Positions 32,701 to 42,620 are shown, counted from the first letter of the stretch. The stretch: 42,703 nucleotides of DNA from Faecalibacter macacae (GCF_003687725.1 NZ_RDOJ01000022.1:1-42703), one strand, 5' to 3'. Program-made: numbers and translations. Notes: generated by a model not told the origin, from the sequence alone.

Positions 32701-35133
32701 ATGAGGTTAAACTCAATGAAGCTTTTATTAGTAGGAGCTTTTGCCTTAACGGCATCACATACTTTCGCACAAGTAGTTGAACCAGTTGATTCAACTAAAG
32801 TTCAAAATGAAGTTGTATTATTTGAAGAGGAGGAAAATGTATCTTTAGCTGAAACATTAATCGTTGGAAAAGGAGTAATCGATTTACAAGATGATCGTAA
32901 AACACCAATCGCAGCAACAACAATTAGAAAAGATGTTTTAGAAAACAAAGTTGGAGCAGCAGATATTACTCAAGCTTTCGTTAATACTCCATCTGTTTAT
33001 GTAGCAGGTCAATCAGGAGGTTTCGGAGAGTCTCGCGTAGTTACACGTGGTTTCGATCAATCTAATACAGCATTTTTATTTAACGGACAGCCAATTAATG
33101 GAATGGACAATGGTTCATTATATTGGTCTAACTGGTCAGGATTATCTGATATCGCAAGTGCTGTACAAATTCAACGTGGTTTAGGATCTTCTAAATTAGC
33201 TATTTCTTCAGTTGGTGGTACTTACAATTTCGTAACAAAAGCTACTGATAAAAAGCAAGGAGGTTTCTTAACAACAGGTGTTGCTAATGACCACTATTAC
33301 AAAACAACTTTAGGTTACAATACAGGTTTAATTAACAATAAATTTGGTGTTTCTGTTATGATGTCTCACTGGCAAGGTAACGGTTACAACGATGCAACTA
33401 AAGGTCAAGGTCAAAACTACTTTATCTCTTTAGGTTACAAACCATCTCAAGATCATACAATCAACTTTATCTTAACTGGTGCTCCACAATGGCACGACCA
33501 AAACTCGGCTAACACAATTGCTGATTTATTACAGTACGGACGTAAATACAACCGTAACTGGGGTATGTTAAACGGTAAAGAAGTTAATGAAAGAAGAAAT
33601 TACTACCACAAGCCAGTAGCTAACTTAAACTGGGATTGGGATATTTCTAATAAAACTTCGTTATCTACAGTATTATACGCTTCTTGGGGACGAGGAGGAG
33701 GATCTGCTTCTGTTGGAACAGGAAAAGATGCTTTAACTGGACAAAGAAATTTACAAACAATTTTTGATCGTCAAATTGCTGAAGGAGGAGAGGCTAAAGG
33801 TCGTATCCAATCTTCTGTAAACAACCACCAATGGTTTGGTTTAGTATCTAACTTAAATCACAAATTCAACGATAACTTTAGTTTTAACGCTGGTTTCGAT
33901 TTAAGAACTTACGAAGGACAACACAACCGTCAATTAAACAATTTATTAGGAGGTGATTACTTTACAGAAACTGTAAACAAACAAAATCCTTCTTACCAAG
34001 TAGATCGTACTTTCTCTACTAATCCATGGAAAGCATTAAACGGATTTGCTGAAAATGCTGAGGATAAAATTGGATGGGATTACAAACAACGCGTTAACTA
34101 CGGTGGATTATTCGCTCAATTCGAGTATACTGCTGATAAAGTTACTGCTTTCGTTCAAGGGTCTGTTTCTCAACAAACAAATCAACGTTTAGATTACTTC
34201 AACTACGAAGCTGGTCAAGAAAAATCTGAAAAAGTTGATAACTTTGGTTACAACATTAAAGGGGGTGCAAGTTATAGAATCTCAGAAAACCACCAAGTCT
34301 TCGCAAATGCTGGTTTCTATTCTCGTCAACCATACCAAAACAATATCTTCATGAACTACAAGAATGATGTAAATCCATTCGCTAAAAATGAAGAAATCTT
34401 AGGTTTAGAAGCTGGTTACAAATTTAAAGCTAGAAACTTCTGGGCTAACTTAAATGCATACTATACAACTTGGGAAAACCGTATCACTTCATCTAGTCAA
34501 TTTATCGATGAAAACGGAAATCCAAACTTCCCTGGTTTAACAAATCAATACATTTACACTGTAAATCGTGGTGTAAAACAAGAGCACAAAGGTGTTGAGT
34601 TAGAAGTTAGCTACAAACCAATGCGTAACTTAACATTAACAGGTTTCGGATCTATCGGAAACTGGGAATACAAAGGAAACTCATTAGTTACTAACTATGA
34701 CGAAGCTCAAAATGTTGTTGGAACTCCGAGATCAGAAAACTTTGATGGTTTAAAAGTTGGTGATTCTGCACAAACTCAATTAGGAGCTGGATTTATTTAC
34801 GAAGTTTTACGTGGATTATCTTTTGATGCTGATTACCGTTACAACGGAGATTTATACGGTTCTCGTGTAAACCAAGCAAACGGAAACTTAAAGTTACCAT
34901 CTTACAACATCATGGATGCTGGTGTTACTTGGAATACTAAATTAACTGATACGAACAAGTTAACTTTACGTTTCAATGTAAACAACGTATTAAACCACAT
35001 CTACATCCAAGAAGCTAGTACAAACATTCAGGCAACTGAAAACAGTACAACTTACAAAGGAATTGATGTAAACAACCAAATTTACTTCGGATACGGAAGA
35101 ACTTGGAATGCAACAGTTAGATTAACTTTCTAA
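32701..35133 (+). CDS. TonB-dependent outer-membrane receptor (copy 2)
   Basis: An 810-residue paralogue of the preceding receptor. The signal peptide (MRLNSMKLLLVGAFALTASH, cut after TFAQ), the TonB-box-like ETLIVGKGVIDL and the plug segments (FNGQPINGM, QIQRGLGSSKLAISSVGGT) are nearly the same in both copies. Barrel segments such as NYYHKPVANLNWDWD are shared, while the loops differ. The pair arose by tandem duplication, and loop divergence suggests different ligands. The barrel ends in NATVRLTF. It has its own operator box and ends at a terminator, so it is transcribed separately. Confidence 0.9.
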   Translation: MRLNSMKLLLVGAFALTASHTFAQVVEPVDSTKVQNEVVLFEEEENVSLAETLIVGKGVIDLQDDRKTPIAATTIRKDVLENKVGAADITQAFVNTPSVYVAGQSGGFGESRVVTRGFDQSNTAFLFNGQPINGMDNGSLYWSNWSGLSDIASAVQIQRGLGSSKLAISSVGGTYNFVTKATDKKQGGFLTTGVANDHYYKTTLGYNTGLINNKFGVSVMMSHWQGNGYNDATKGQGQNYFISLGYKPSQDHTINFILTGAPQWHDQNSANTIADLLQYGRKYNRNWGMLNGKEVNERRNYYHKPVANLNWDWDISNKTSLSTVLYASWGRGGGSASVGTGKDALTGQRNLQTIFDRQIAEGGEAKGRIQSSVNNHQWFGLVSNLNHKFNDNFSFNAGFDLRTYEGQHNRQLNNLLGGDYFTETVNKQNPSYQVDRTFSTNPWKALNGFAENAEDKIGWDYKQRVNYGGLFAQFEYTADKVTAFVQGSVSQQTNQRLDYFNYEAGQEKSEKVDNFGYNIKGGASYRISENHQVFANAGFYSRQPYQNNIFMNYKNDVNPFAKNEEILGLEAGYKFKARNFWANLNAYYTTWENRITSSSQFIDENGNPNFPGLTNQYIYTVNRGVKQEHKGVELEVSYKPMRNLTLTGFGSIGNWEYKGNSLVTNYDEAQNVVGTPRSENFDGLKVGDSAQTQLGAGFIYEVLRGLSFDADYRYNGDLYGSRVNQANGNLKLPSYNIMDAGVTWNTKLTDTNKLTLRFNVNNVLNHIYIQEASTNIQATENSTTYKGIDVNNQIYFGYGRTWNATVRLTF

Positions 35134-35155
35134 TAAGTTATTTTAATCATAATAT

Positions 35156-35191
35156 AAAAAGACGAACATTTGATGTTCGTCTTTTTTTTGT
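35156..35191 (+). terminator. terminator of second TonB receptor
   Basis: AAAGACGAACAT and ATGTTCGTCTTT pair, then a run of T residues. Confidence 0.85.
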
Positions 35192-35220
35192 GTTTAACTT
35201 TACTCAAATTATTTATTAAA

Positions 35221-36799
<1,579 letters not shown>

Positions 36800-36816
36800 T
36801 TATTAAAAATAGCAAA

Positions 36817-37182
36817 ATGAGTAAGTCTTTTGATTTTGGAAGAGAAGCTGAAAATTTTGCAGCAGATTATTTTGAAAAGAATGGCTATGAAATCTTAGCT
36901 CGAAATTTCATCTATCAAAAAGCAGAAATTGATTTAATTATTCAAAAAAATCAATTAATTGTAATTGTAGAAATTAAAGCAAGAGCATACAATCCGTTAC
37001 TTTCGCCAGAAGAATCTGTCAATAAAAAGAAGAAAAAATTATTAATTTCAGCAGCGCATCAATTTATTATGATAAATAATATGAATGCTGACGTTAGATT
37101 TGATATTTTAGCACTCGAAAAGAAAAAGGCTGAATGGTTTATTAATCATATCGAAGAAGCTTTTAGTCCTATCGAACTTTAA
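36817..37182 (+). CDS. YraN/UPF0102 family nuclease-like protein
   Basis: A 121-residue protein of the UPF0102 family, with a restriction-endonuclease-like PD-(D/E)xK fold. The N-terminus GREAENFAADYFEKNGYEIL and the core AEIDLIIQKNQLIVIVEIKA show the expected Glu, Asp and Glu-x-Lys residues. Length is normal. The cellular role is not settled; relatives are linked to DNA processing. It is followed 8 nt later by a DedA gene, so probably part of the same operon. Confidence 0.9.
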   Translation: MSKSFDFGREAENFAADYFEKNGYEILARNFIYQKAEIDLIIQKNQLIVIVEIKARAYNPLLSPEESVNKKKKKLLISAAHQFIMINNMNADVRFDILALEKKKAEWFINHIEEAFSPIEL

Positions 37183-37190
37183 AACGTATA

Positions 37191-37850
37191 ATGGAAATTT
37201 TATTAAACTTATTTGACATTGTAATGCATATTGATCAACATTTGAATCAATTTGCTAACGACTACGGATTATGGCTTTATGCTATATTATTCCTAATTAT
37301 TTTTGTTGAAACTGGTGTTGTTGTAATGCCATTTTTACCAGGAGATTCATTATTATTTGCAGCAGGTATGGTAGCTGCTTTACCAGATAATGATTTAAAT
37401 GTTTGGATAATTGTTGGTTTATTAATTATTGCAGCAATTCTCGGTGATACTTTAAATTATACCATCGGGCGAAGTATTGGTTACAAAGCCGTTCAAATAA
37501 AAATCTTCGGGAAACAATTTGTTCAACCAGAGCATTTAGATAAAACACACGAATTTTACGAAAAATATGGAGCTAAAACTATTGTTATTGCTCGTTTTGT
37601 ACCAATCGTAAGAACGCTGGCACCTTTCGTAGCTGGTATCGGAAAAATGTCGTACAAAACATTTATTACATATAATGTAGTTGGAGGTATTGTTTGGATT
37701 GTAAGTTTAACTTTAGCCGGATACTTTTTAGGAAGAATGGAATGGGTTCAAGAAAATTTCTCTAAAGTAGTTCTTGCAATTATCGTAATTTCTATATTCC
37801 CTCTAATATTTGAAATTTACAAAGAAAAATTCTCGAAAAAAGAAGCTTAA
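37191..37850 (+). CDS. DedA family membrane protein (copy 1)
   Basis: A 219-residue integral membrane protein of the DedA/SNARE-associated (VTT) family, some members of which act as flippases for undecaprenyl phosphate or phospholipids. Conserved: FVETGVVVMPFLPGDSLLF near 40-58, LGDTLNYTIGR near 84, and the basic motif RFVPIVRTLAPFVAGIGKM near 138-156. Four to five helices are visible. A second DedA gene follows after 52 nt and a terminator. Which lipid is moved cannot be told from sequence. Confidence 0.92.
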   Translation: MEILLNLFDIVMHIDQHLNQFANDYGLWLYAILFLIIFVETGVVVMPFLPGDSLLFAAGMVAALPDNDLNVWIIVGLLIIAAILGDTLNYTIGRSIGYKAVQIKIFGKQFVQPEHLDKTHEFYEKYGAKTIVIARFVPIVRTLAPFVAGIGKMSYKTFITYNVVGGIVWIVSLTLAGYFLGRMEWVQENFSKVVLAIIVISIFPLIFEIYKEKFSKKEA

Positions 37851-37857
37851 AAAATAG

Positions 37858-37891
37858 TAACTCGGTTCAAATTTTGAACCGAGTTTTTTTA
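37858..37891 (+). terminator. terminator between the two dedA genes
   Basis: AACTCGGTTCAAA and TTTGAACCGAGTT pair with a very short loop, followed by a T-run. Confidence 0.85.
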
Positions 37892-37902
37892 TACTTTTAA
37901 TT

Positions 37903-38544
37903 ATGGAAATATTAGATTATCTACTTCATATTGATATGTATTTAGAGCAATTTTTAATCACCTATCACCATTGGTTTTATGTGATTTTATTTTGCTTAAT
38001 TTTTATTGAAACGGGTATTGTTGTAATGCCTTTTCTTCCTGGAGATTCGTTATTATTTGCAACTGGTATGTTGGCTGCTTCTTTTCCTAATCAGGTTAAT
38101 ATATACTTTGTTTTAATCTTATTATTTATTGCTGCTGTTTTGGGAGATACAACCAATTATTCGATAGGAAAAGTATTAGGTTTAAAATTAATTCGTCAAG
38201 AAGTTTTTGGAAAAAGAATCATACAAGACAAAGACATTACTAAAACTGAAAGTTTCTTTGAGAAATACGGTCCAAAAACAATAGTAATAGCTCGTTTTGT
38301 TCCAATTGTACGCACTTTAGCTCCTTTTGTAGCCGGAATATCAAAAATGCATTATGCTACGTTTATTAAGTTCAATATTATCGGAGGGTTTATTTGGGTT
38401 CTTGGTTTAACGTTAGCAGGATATTTTTTAGGAAATATTCCAATTGTCAAAGATAACTTTGAGATAATGGTTTTTGTGATAATAATTTTTTCACTTTTAC
38501 CTATCGGTATAGAATGGATAAAAACTAAATTTAAACAGCAATAA
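37903..38544 (+). CDS. DedA family membrane protein (copy 2)
   Basis: A 213-residue paralogue of the preceding gene. FIETGIVVMPFLPGDSLLF, LGDTTNYSIGK and RFVPIVRTLAPFVAGISKM are nearly the same as in copy 1, while the N-terminus, the loop after FPNQVN and the C-terminal helix have diverged. It starts only 12 nt after the terminator, so expression may rely on read-through or a promoter inside copy 1. The 163-residue secreted-protein gene begins 15 nt downstream. Confidence 0.92.
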   Translation: MEILDYLLHIDMYLEQFLITYHHWFYVILFCLIFIETGIVVMPFLPGDSLLFATGMLAASFPNQVNIYFVLILLFIAAVLGDTTNYSIGKVLGLKLIRQEVFGKRIIQDKDITKTESFFEKYGPKTIVIARFVPIVRTLAPFVAGISKMHYATFIKFNIIGGFIWVLGLTLAGYFLGNIPIVKDNFEIMVFVIIIFSLLPIGIEWIKTKFKQQ

Positions 38545-38559
38545 TATAACTATAAACAT

Positions 38560-39051
38560 ATGAATAGAATTTTACTCTTTTTGCTTTTATCTTTTAATGT
38601 TTTAATGGCTCAAGAGGGTTATCCAAAACCTAAAATAACAGAGGATTTATTGTTTTATATTCAGCATAGTTCTAACCATAATACATTTGTATACGAGTGG
38701 AGCGGAGATAAATCAGATCCAATAGATGTCTTTAGAATTAATTATGAAGACAAAGTTCAAAAAGAAGAATTAACAGGTATACAGAGAAAGTTTGCTTATG
38801 GAGTAAGCTACACTAATGCATCAAAAACTCAATTTTCTTTAGCAGCCTCAAAGAAAAGTATATTACATATTAAAACTGATGGTGACAAGCGTTGGGTTGA
38901 AATTACAACTTCAAAACACAAAATAAAGATAGATCATATTTTTATTAAGTTACAATCTAAGTCAAATGGAATCAATGCAAAAGCCGAATATATCTTAGTT
39001 TACGGGAAAAATCAAAATAATAAATCTATTGTTGAGAAAATTATTCTTTAA
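38560..39051 (+). CDS. secreted hypothetical protein
   Basis: A 163-residue protein with a signal peptide ending near LMAQ (residue 17). The mature part is a predicted beta-rich domain: FYIQHSSNHNTFVYEW, DVFRINYEDKV, then GDKRWVEITTSKHKIKI. The GIQRKFAYGVSY segment and a DUF4833-like order are suggestive; I recall DUF4833 proteins beginning with such an H-x-N-T-x-V-Y pattern, but the assignment is tentative. It is probably co-transcribed with the upstream DedA gene and lies before the GNAT-like gene. Confidence 0.62.
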   Translation: MNRILLFLLLSFNVLMAQEGYPKPKITEDLLFYIQHSSNHNTFVYEWSGDKSDPIDVFRINYEDKVQKEELTGIQRKFAYGVSYTNASKTQFSLAASKKSILHIKTDGDKRWVEITTSKHKIKIDHIFIKLQSKSNGINAKAEYILVYGKNQNNKSIVEKIIL

Positions 39052-39096
39052 TAATTTTTATTAACTTCATACGCAATTATTATAATACTTAACAGG

Positions 39097-40212
39097 ATGA
39101 TTGAAGTAAGAGAAGTAAAATCTTCAAAAGATTGGAAAATATTTGTTGATTTACCTTTTCAAATTTATAAGAATAATTCATTTTGGGTTCCACCAATTAA
39201 GAAAAACGAATTAAAAAGTTTTGATCCTTCAAACGATATTTTTAAATCAGTTGAAGCTAAATTTCTTTTAGCATTTAAAGACAACAAAGCTGTAGGTCGT
39301 GTTGTTGCAATTGTAAATTGGACTGAAGTAAATAAATTGAAAAAATCTAAAGTTAGATTTGGTTGGTTAGATTATGATAATGATGTTGAGATTTTAAAAG
39401 CACTTCTAAATGAAGTTGAAATTTTAGGGCGTCAGCATAATTTAGAGTATATGGAAGGTCCTATGGGATTCTCGAATATGGATAAAGCCGGTATGTTAAC
39501 GCAAGGTTACGACTATAAAGCGACAATGATCGGTATTTATAATCACGAATATTATTATAATCATATCCAAGAATTAGGTTTTGTTCCGGAAGCAGAATGG
39601 GTAGAGTATAAATTTAGTTTTTCTGACATAGAAATTGAAAAGTCGAAACGTCTATCAGATTTAATTGCTAAACGTTATAATGTATCAAATTTTAATTTTA
39701 ATACGACTGCAGAATTAATGCCTTACGTAGATGAAATGTTTGCTTTGTTAAACAAAACGTATGCAGATTTACAAAGTTTTGTTCCGATAGAAAAGTTTCA
39801 GATAGAGCATTATAAAGAGAAATATTTAAAATTTATACATCCTGATTTTATTTCTTGTGTAAAAGATTCTGAAGGTAAAATGATTGCTTTTGCGATTACG
39901 ATGCCTTCTTTTTCAGAAGGATTCAAGAAAGCTAACGGAAGCTTATTACCATTTGGTTGGTGGCACCTTATGCGTGTAATGAAAACTAGTACACATGCTG
40001 AATTTTATTTGATCGGAATTGATCCTGAATATCAAAGTAAAGGAATAAACGCACTGATTTTTCAGCAACTGCATGAAAAATATCAAAAAAGAGGAATTGA
40101 AACGATTGAAACTAACCCAATCTTAAAAGAGAATTTAAAAGCTCAACAACTTTGGAAAGCATTTAATCCAATTACTCATAAACAAAGAAAAACATTCAGA
40201 AAAAATCTATAA
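39097..40212 (+). CDS. GNAT-like acyltransferase family protein (YghO-like)
   Basis: A 371-residue protein of a poorly studied family distantly related to GNAT acetyltransferases. Typical segments: FVDLPFQIYKNNSFWVPPI near 17-35, YMEGPMGFSNMDKAGMLTQG near 123-142, and a C-terminal GNAT-like EFYLIGIDPEYQSKGINALI, whose Gln-x-x-Gly-x-Asn resembles the acetyl-CoA loop QxxGx(A/G). FEGF-like SFSEGF lies before it. No substrate can be named. It ends at a terminator; the upstream gap of 45 nt leaves open a link with the secreted-protein gene. Confidence 0.78.
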   Translation: MIEVREVKSSKDWKIFVDLPFQIYKNNSFWVPPIKKNELKSFDPSNDIFKSVEAKFLLAFKDNKAVGRVVAIVNWTEVNKLKKSKVRFGWLDYDNDVEILKALLNEVEILGRQHNLEYMEGPMGFSNMDKAGMLTQGYDYKATMIGIYNHEYYYNHIQELGFVPEAEWVEYKFSFSDIEIEKSKRLSDLIAKRYNVSNFNFNTTAELMPYVDEMFALLNKTYADLQSFVPIEKFQIEHYKEKYLKFIHPDFISCVKDSEGKMIAFAITMPSFSEGFKKANGSLLPFGWWHLMRVMKTSTHAEFYLIGIDPEYQSKGINALIFQQLHEKYQKRGIETIETNPILKENLKAQQLWKAFNPITHKQRKTFRKNL

Positions 40213-40243
40213 AAAAGGTCCAAGTGTAAACTTGGACCTTTTA
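40211..40243. terminator. terminator after GNAT-like gene
   Basis: AAAAGGTCCAAGT and ACTTGGACCTTTT pair around GTAA-like bases. A and T runs on both sides allow use from either strand; the convergent SRAP gene ends about 190 nt away. Confidence 0.75.
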
Positions 40244-40432
40244 AATTTATGAAAAAGAGATTGGATCAAAATTCCTCCTCATTTTACCTTTCAACAGCAA
40301 TTTCTTTTTCATTTTATTGCGCGATTTTATTTTCAAGAATGTTTAATCTATTTTCCTATTCTTTGTAGTAAAATTAAAAAAATAAATACATAAAAATTAT
40401 TAAACAAAACATAACTTACTGTTAATTAATAT

Positions 40433-41032
40433 TTAAAACAAATTCAGTTGTATAGGTTCTAAATTTATTGCAGTAAAATCAGATGATCCTTTTATGCGGT
40501 CTCCATTCAACCAAGCTTCCATATCTTCAGAAGTTTTTAAAGCAATTGGCATTCTAAGTTTAACATTATGTATCTCCCTCATAATACCTTCAGCTTCGGT
40601 GGTTACAATGCTGTAAGATTGTTTTCCGTTGTAAGAATCGTAAATACCACCAAAGGCAAATAATTCATCATCAAAACCAATTTCAAATTTCGTTTTAATC
40701 TTTCCATTGTGTTGCCATTCGTAAAAACCATTTGTAATTACTAAGCATCTATTTTGTGTAATGTTTCTAAAAGCAGGTTTTTCAGTTAAGGTTTCAGAGC
40801 GTGCATTTAGTGTAAAAGCTTTGTTCCATTCTTCATTTGCCCAATTAGGAACCAATCCCCATTGCAACATTTCTATTGTAAACTTGTCTGTATTTTTAAT
40901 AACAGGTGTTTTTGGGAAATCAAATCCATTAACCGTATTTTGTGGTTTATAATCTTGGAAGAATTTAAACTGTGCATTAAATTTCTTTTCAATCTGTTCA
41001 GGTTTTTTATTTATTTTTTGATGAAAACACAT
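40433..41032 (-). CDS. SRAP/HMCES-like abasic-site protein
   Basis: Member of the SOS response-associated peptidase family (YedK/HMCES), which shields abasic sites in single-stranded DNA by a thiazolidine crosslink. The catalytic cysteine must be residue 2 after Met removal, and here the protein starts Met-Cys-Phe-His, which fixes the start. Other family residues: LNARSETLTEKPAFR with Asn and Arg, ITNGFYEWQ with the active-site Glu, and a late VKLRMPIAL where the conserved His is represented by the preceding MREIHNV. 199 residues, on the short side. A TAAATTTG promoter word lies 26 nt upstream. No LexA-type site was recognised. Confidence 0.9.
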   Translation of the reverse strand: MCFHQKINKKPEQIEKKFNAQFKFFQDYKPQNTVNGFDFPKTPVIKNTDKFTIEMLQWGLVPNWANEEWNKAFTLNARSETLTEKPAFRNITQNRCLVITNGFYEWQHNGKIKTKFEIGFDDELFAFGGIYDSYNGKQSYSIVTTEAEGIMREIHNVKLRMPIALKTSEDMEAWLNGDRIKGSSDFTAINLEPIQLNLF

Positions 41033-41058
41033 AGCAAGTAAGGATTTATGATAATTTT

Positions 41059-41066
41059 CAAATTTA
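41059..41066 (-). promoter_or_regulatory. candidate promoter of the SRAP gene
   Basis: The minus strand reads TAAATTTG (TAnnTTTG), with a TTG about 15 nt further upstream that could serve as the -33 element. Confidence 0.42.
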
Positions 41067-41125
41067 CAATAAAAAGAATCTCAATAGATTTCAGTAATAT
41101 TGCTAAATATTAAATAGAAAGAATT

Positions 41126-41212
41126 ATGCCGTTATTGATATTATTTTTAATCATGATTGTGATTGCTTTTATTTACATTTTATATGTATTTAATCGCAAG
41201 CCAAAGAATTAA
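41126..41212 (+). CDS. candidate 28-residue membrane peptide
   Basis: A short frame from ATG 41126 encodes MPLLILFLIMIVIAFIYILY followed by VFNRKPKN and a stop. One membrane helix with a positively charged tail is the pattern of bacterial small membrane proteins such as KdpF or CydX. It lies in the spacer between the SRAP gene and tRNA-Leu with no partner gene nearby. Evidence is limited to composition, so it could be chance in AT-rich DNA. Confidence 0.35.
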   Translation: MPLLILFLIMIVIAFIYILYVFNRKPKN

Positions 41213-41296
41213 TACAAGAAAATTATTTTAAGAAATAAATGAAGCAGCTTTATTAGTAAGGTTGCTTTTTTTGTTTGAAAGAATTTATTAGAAATA

Positions 41297-41328
41297 AAAA
41301 AAGGTAACTGAATTTCAGTTACCTTTTG
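41297..41328 (-). terminator. terminator of tRNA-Leu
   Basis: AAAAGGTAACTGAA and TTCAGTTACCTTTT pair; the A-run at 41293-41302 gives a U-tract on the minus strand, right after the 3' end of the tRNA gene. Confidence 0.78.
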
Positions 41329-41334
41329 AAGTTG

Positions 41335-41416
41335 TACGGGCGGGGAGACTCGAACTCCCACACCTTGCGGCACTAGATCCTAAGTCTAGCGTGTCTACCA
41401 ATTCCACCACGCCCGC
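41335..41416 (-). tRNA. tRNA-Leu, anticodon UAG
   Basis: The minus strand folds as a class II tRNA of 82 nt without encoded CCA. The D arm contains GTGGAATTGGTAGACACGC. The anticodon stem CTAGA/TCTAG encloses loop CTTAGGA, with anticodon TAG, which reads CUN leucine codons. A variable arm GTGCCGCAAGGTGT-like segment follows, and the T arm reads GGGAGTTCGAGTCTCCC. The acceptor stem GCGGGCG pairs with CGCCCGT, so the first pair is G1-U72, and the discriminator is A73. The next bases CAAC show that CCA is added by enzyme. Confidence 0.95.
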
Positions 41417-41509
41417 AGGCAAATCTGTATTGATTTGTGGTGCAAATATACACAAGATTTCTATCTAACAAAATTTACAAATAAATTTTTTTAATCTTTT
41501 TTTAAAAAT

Positions 41510-41517
41510 TAAATTTG
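41510..41517 (+). promoter_or_regulatory. candidate -7 promoter element of DUF3127 gene
   Basis: TAAATTTG (TAnnTTTG) lies 18 nt before the ATG at 41536, suggesting a short leader. Confidence 0.38.
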
Positions 41518-41535
41518 TAGCAAAGCTTTTATAAA

Positions 41536-41910
41536 ATGGAAATTACAGGAAAAATTAAAAAAGTGTTTGAAACTCAAAATATTACCGCAAGTTTCAAAAA
41601 GAGAGAATTTGTTGTAACGACGCAAGAACAATATCCACAAGATATTTTAATTGAGTTTACACAAGACAAAACAGATGTATTAAACACTTATAATCCTGGT
41701 GATGAAGTGAAAGTTTCTATCAACATTCGTGGTCGTGAGTGGATTAATCCAGAAGGAGTAGCAAAATACTTCAACACAATCCAAGGATGGAGAATTGAAA
41801 ACTTAGCTCAATCTATGGGTGCTCCAGCTCAAGGAGGTTACGATAACTTTGCACCAGCTCCTCCAGTTGATACTTTTGGATCTTCTGACGATGATGATTT
41901 ACCATTCTAA
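41536..41910 (+). CDS. DUF3127 protein with SSB-like acidic tail
   Basis: A 124-residue protein typical of Bacteroidota. Residues 1-95 look like a small OB-type beta domain (MEITGKIKKVFETQ, FKKREFVVTTQEQYPQDILI, NPGDEVKVSINIRGREW), which matches DUF3127. A linker rich in Ala, Pro and Gly follows, and the last residues are SSDDDDLPF. This is the plan of single-stranded DNA-binding protein: OB fold, flexible linker, acidic tip ending in Pro-Phe that recruits DNA-repair partners. A nucleic-acid role is thus plausible but not shown. It is a single gene with its own promoter word and terminator. Confidence 0.85.
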   Translation: MEITGKIKKVFETQNITASFKKREFVVTTQEQYPQDILIEFTQDKTDVLNTYNPGDEVKVSINIRGREWINPEGVAKYFNTIQGWRIENLAQSMGAPAQGGYDNFAPAPPVDTFGSSDDDDLPF

Positions 41911-41937
41911 TTTGTAAATTTTCAAAAAATATAATTT

Positions 41938-41971
41938 AAAACGTATCCTAACTTTAGGATACGTTTTTTAA
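41938..41971 (+). terminator. terminator of DUF3127 gene
   Basis: AAACGTATCCTAA and TTAGGATACGTTT pair with a CT loop, then a T-run. The aat start is only about 10 nt further on. Confidence 0.85.
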
Positions 41972-41980
41972 TTTTAAACT

Positions 41981-42619
41981 ATGTATTTTTTAGGTCAAGA
42001 TTTAACATTTCCAGACTATTCCGAAGCTTCAGCTGAAGGAATTATAGCTATTGGTGGCGATCTGTCTCCAGAACGCATTATTTTGGCGTATAAGAAAGGT
42101 ATTTTCCCTTGGTTTAACGAAGATGATCCTATCTTATGGTGGTTTCCGCCAGAACGATTCGTTTTGTTTCCAGAAAATTTATATGTTTCTAAATCCATGA
42201 AAAAAGTTTTTAGAACACAACAATTCACTTTTACAGAAAATAAAGCTTTTCGCGAAGTGATTATGAATTGTTCAGAGGCACCAAGAAAAGATCAAGATGG
42301 AACTTGGATTACTAATGATATGATTGATGCTTATTGTAAATTACACGAAATGGGTATTGCAAAAAGTATTGAAGTTTGGGAAAATGGTGAATTAGTTGGT
42401 GGTTTTTACGGTTTAGATATGGGACATATCTTTTGTGGCGAAAGTATGTTTGCTAAGGTAAGTAATGCATCAAAAGCTGGTTTTATACAATTTGTCGCAA
42501 AATATCATAAGAAATATGAATTAATCGATTGTCAAGTATTTACAGAACATTTGGCATCATTAGGAGCAATAGAAATTCCGGCTGAAATATTTCTGAATTA
42601 TTTAGAACCAGAAGAATAA
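41981..42619 (+). CDS. aat: leucyl/phenylalanyl-tRNA-protein transferase
   Basis: Adds Leu or Phe from aminoacyl-tRNA to proteins with N-terminal Arg or Lys, marking them for ClpS/ClpAP. 212 residues, normal length. Conserved segments: GIIAIGGDLSPERIILAYKK near 20-39, GIFPWF and ILWWFPPERF near 40-62, TWITNDMIDAYCKLHEMG near 108-125, and GGFYGLDMGHIFCGESMF near 141-158. DCQVFTEHLASLGA near the end is also typical. The gene lies directly after the DUF3127 terminator, and the IS-like sequence begins 26 nt after its stop. Confidence 0.96.
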   Translation: MYFLGQDLTFPDYSEASAEGIIAIGGDLSPERIILAYKKGIFPWFNEDDPILWWFPPERFVLFPENLYVSKSMKKVFRTQQFTFTENKAFREVIMNCSEAPRKDQDGTWITNDMIDAYCKLHEMGIAKSIEVWENGELVGGFYGLDMGHIFCGESMFAKVSNASKAGFIQFVAKYHKKYELIDCQVFTEHLASLGAIEIPAEIFLNYLEPEE

Positions 42620-42620
42620 G

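Noticed and set aside
35170-35220. Upstream start of the LD-carboxypeptidase giving a hydrophobic leader
   Set aside because: The leader is translated from the T-rich tail of the receptor terminator; family members start at the MIQPSYLKKGD-type sequence.
40249-40368. 39-codon frame after the GNAT-like terminator
   Set aside because: Phe/Ser-rich low-complexity translation, no family likeness, and it begins within the 3' flank of a terminator; probably chance.
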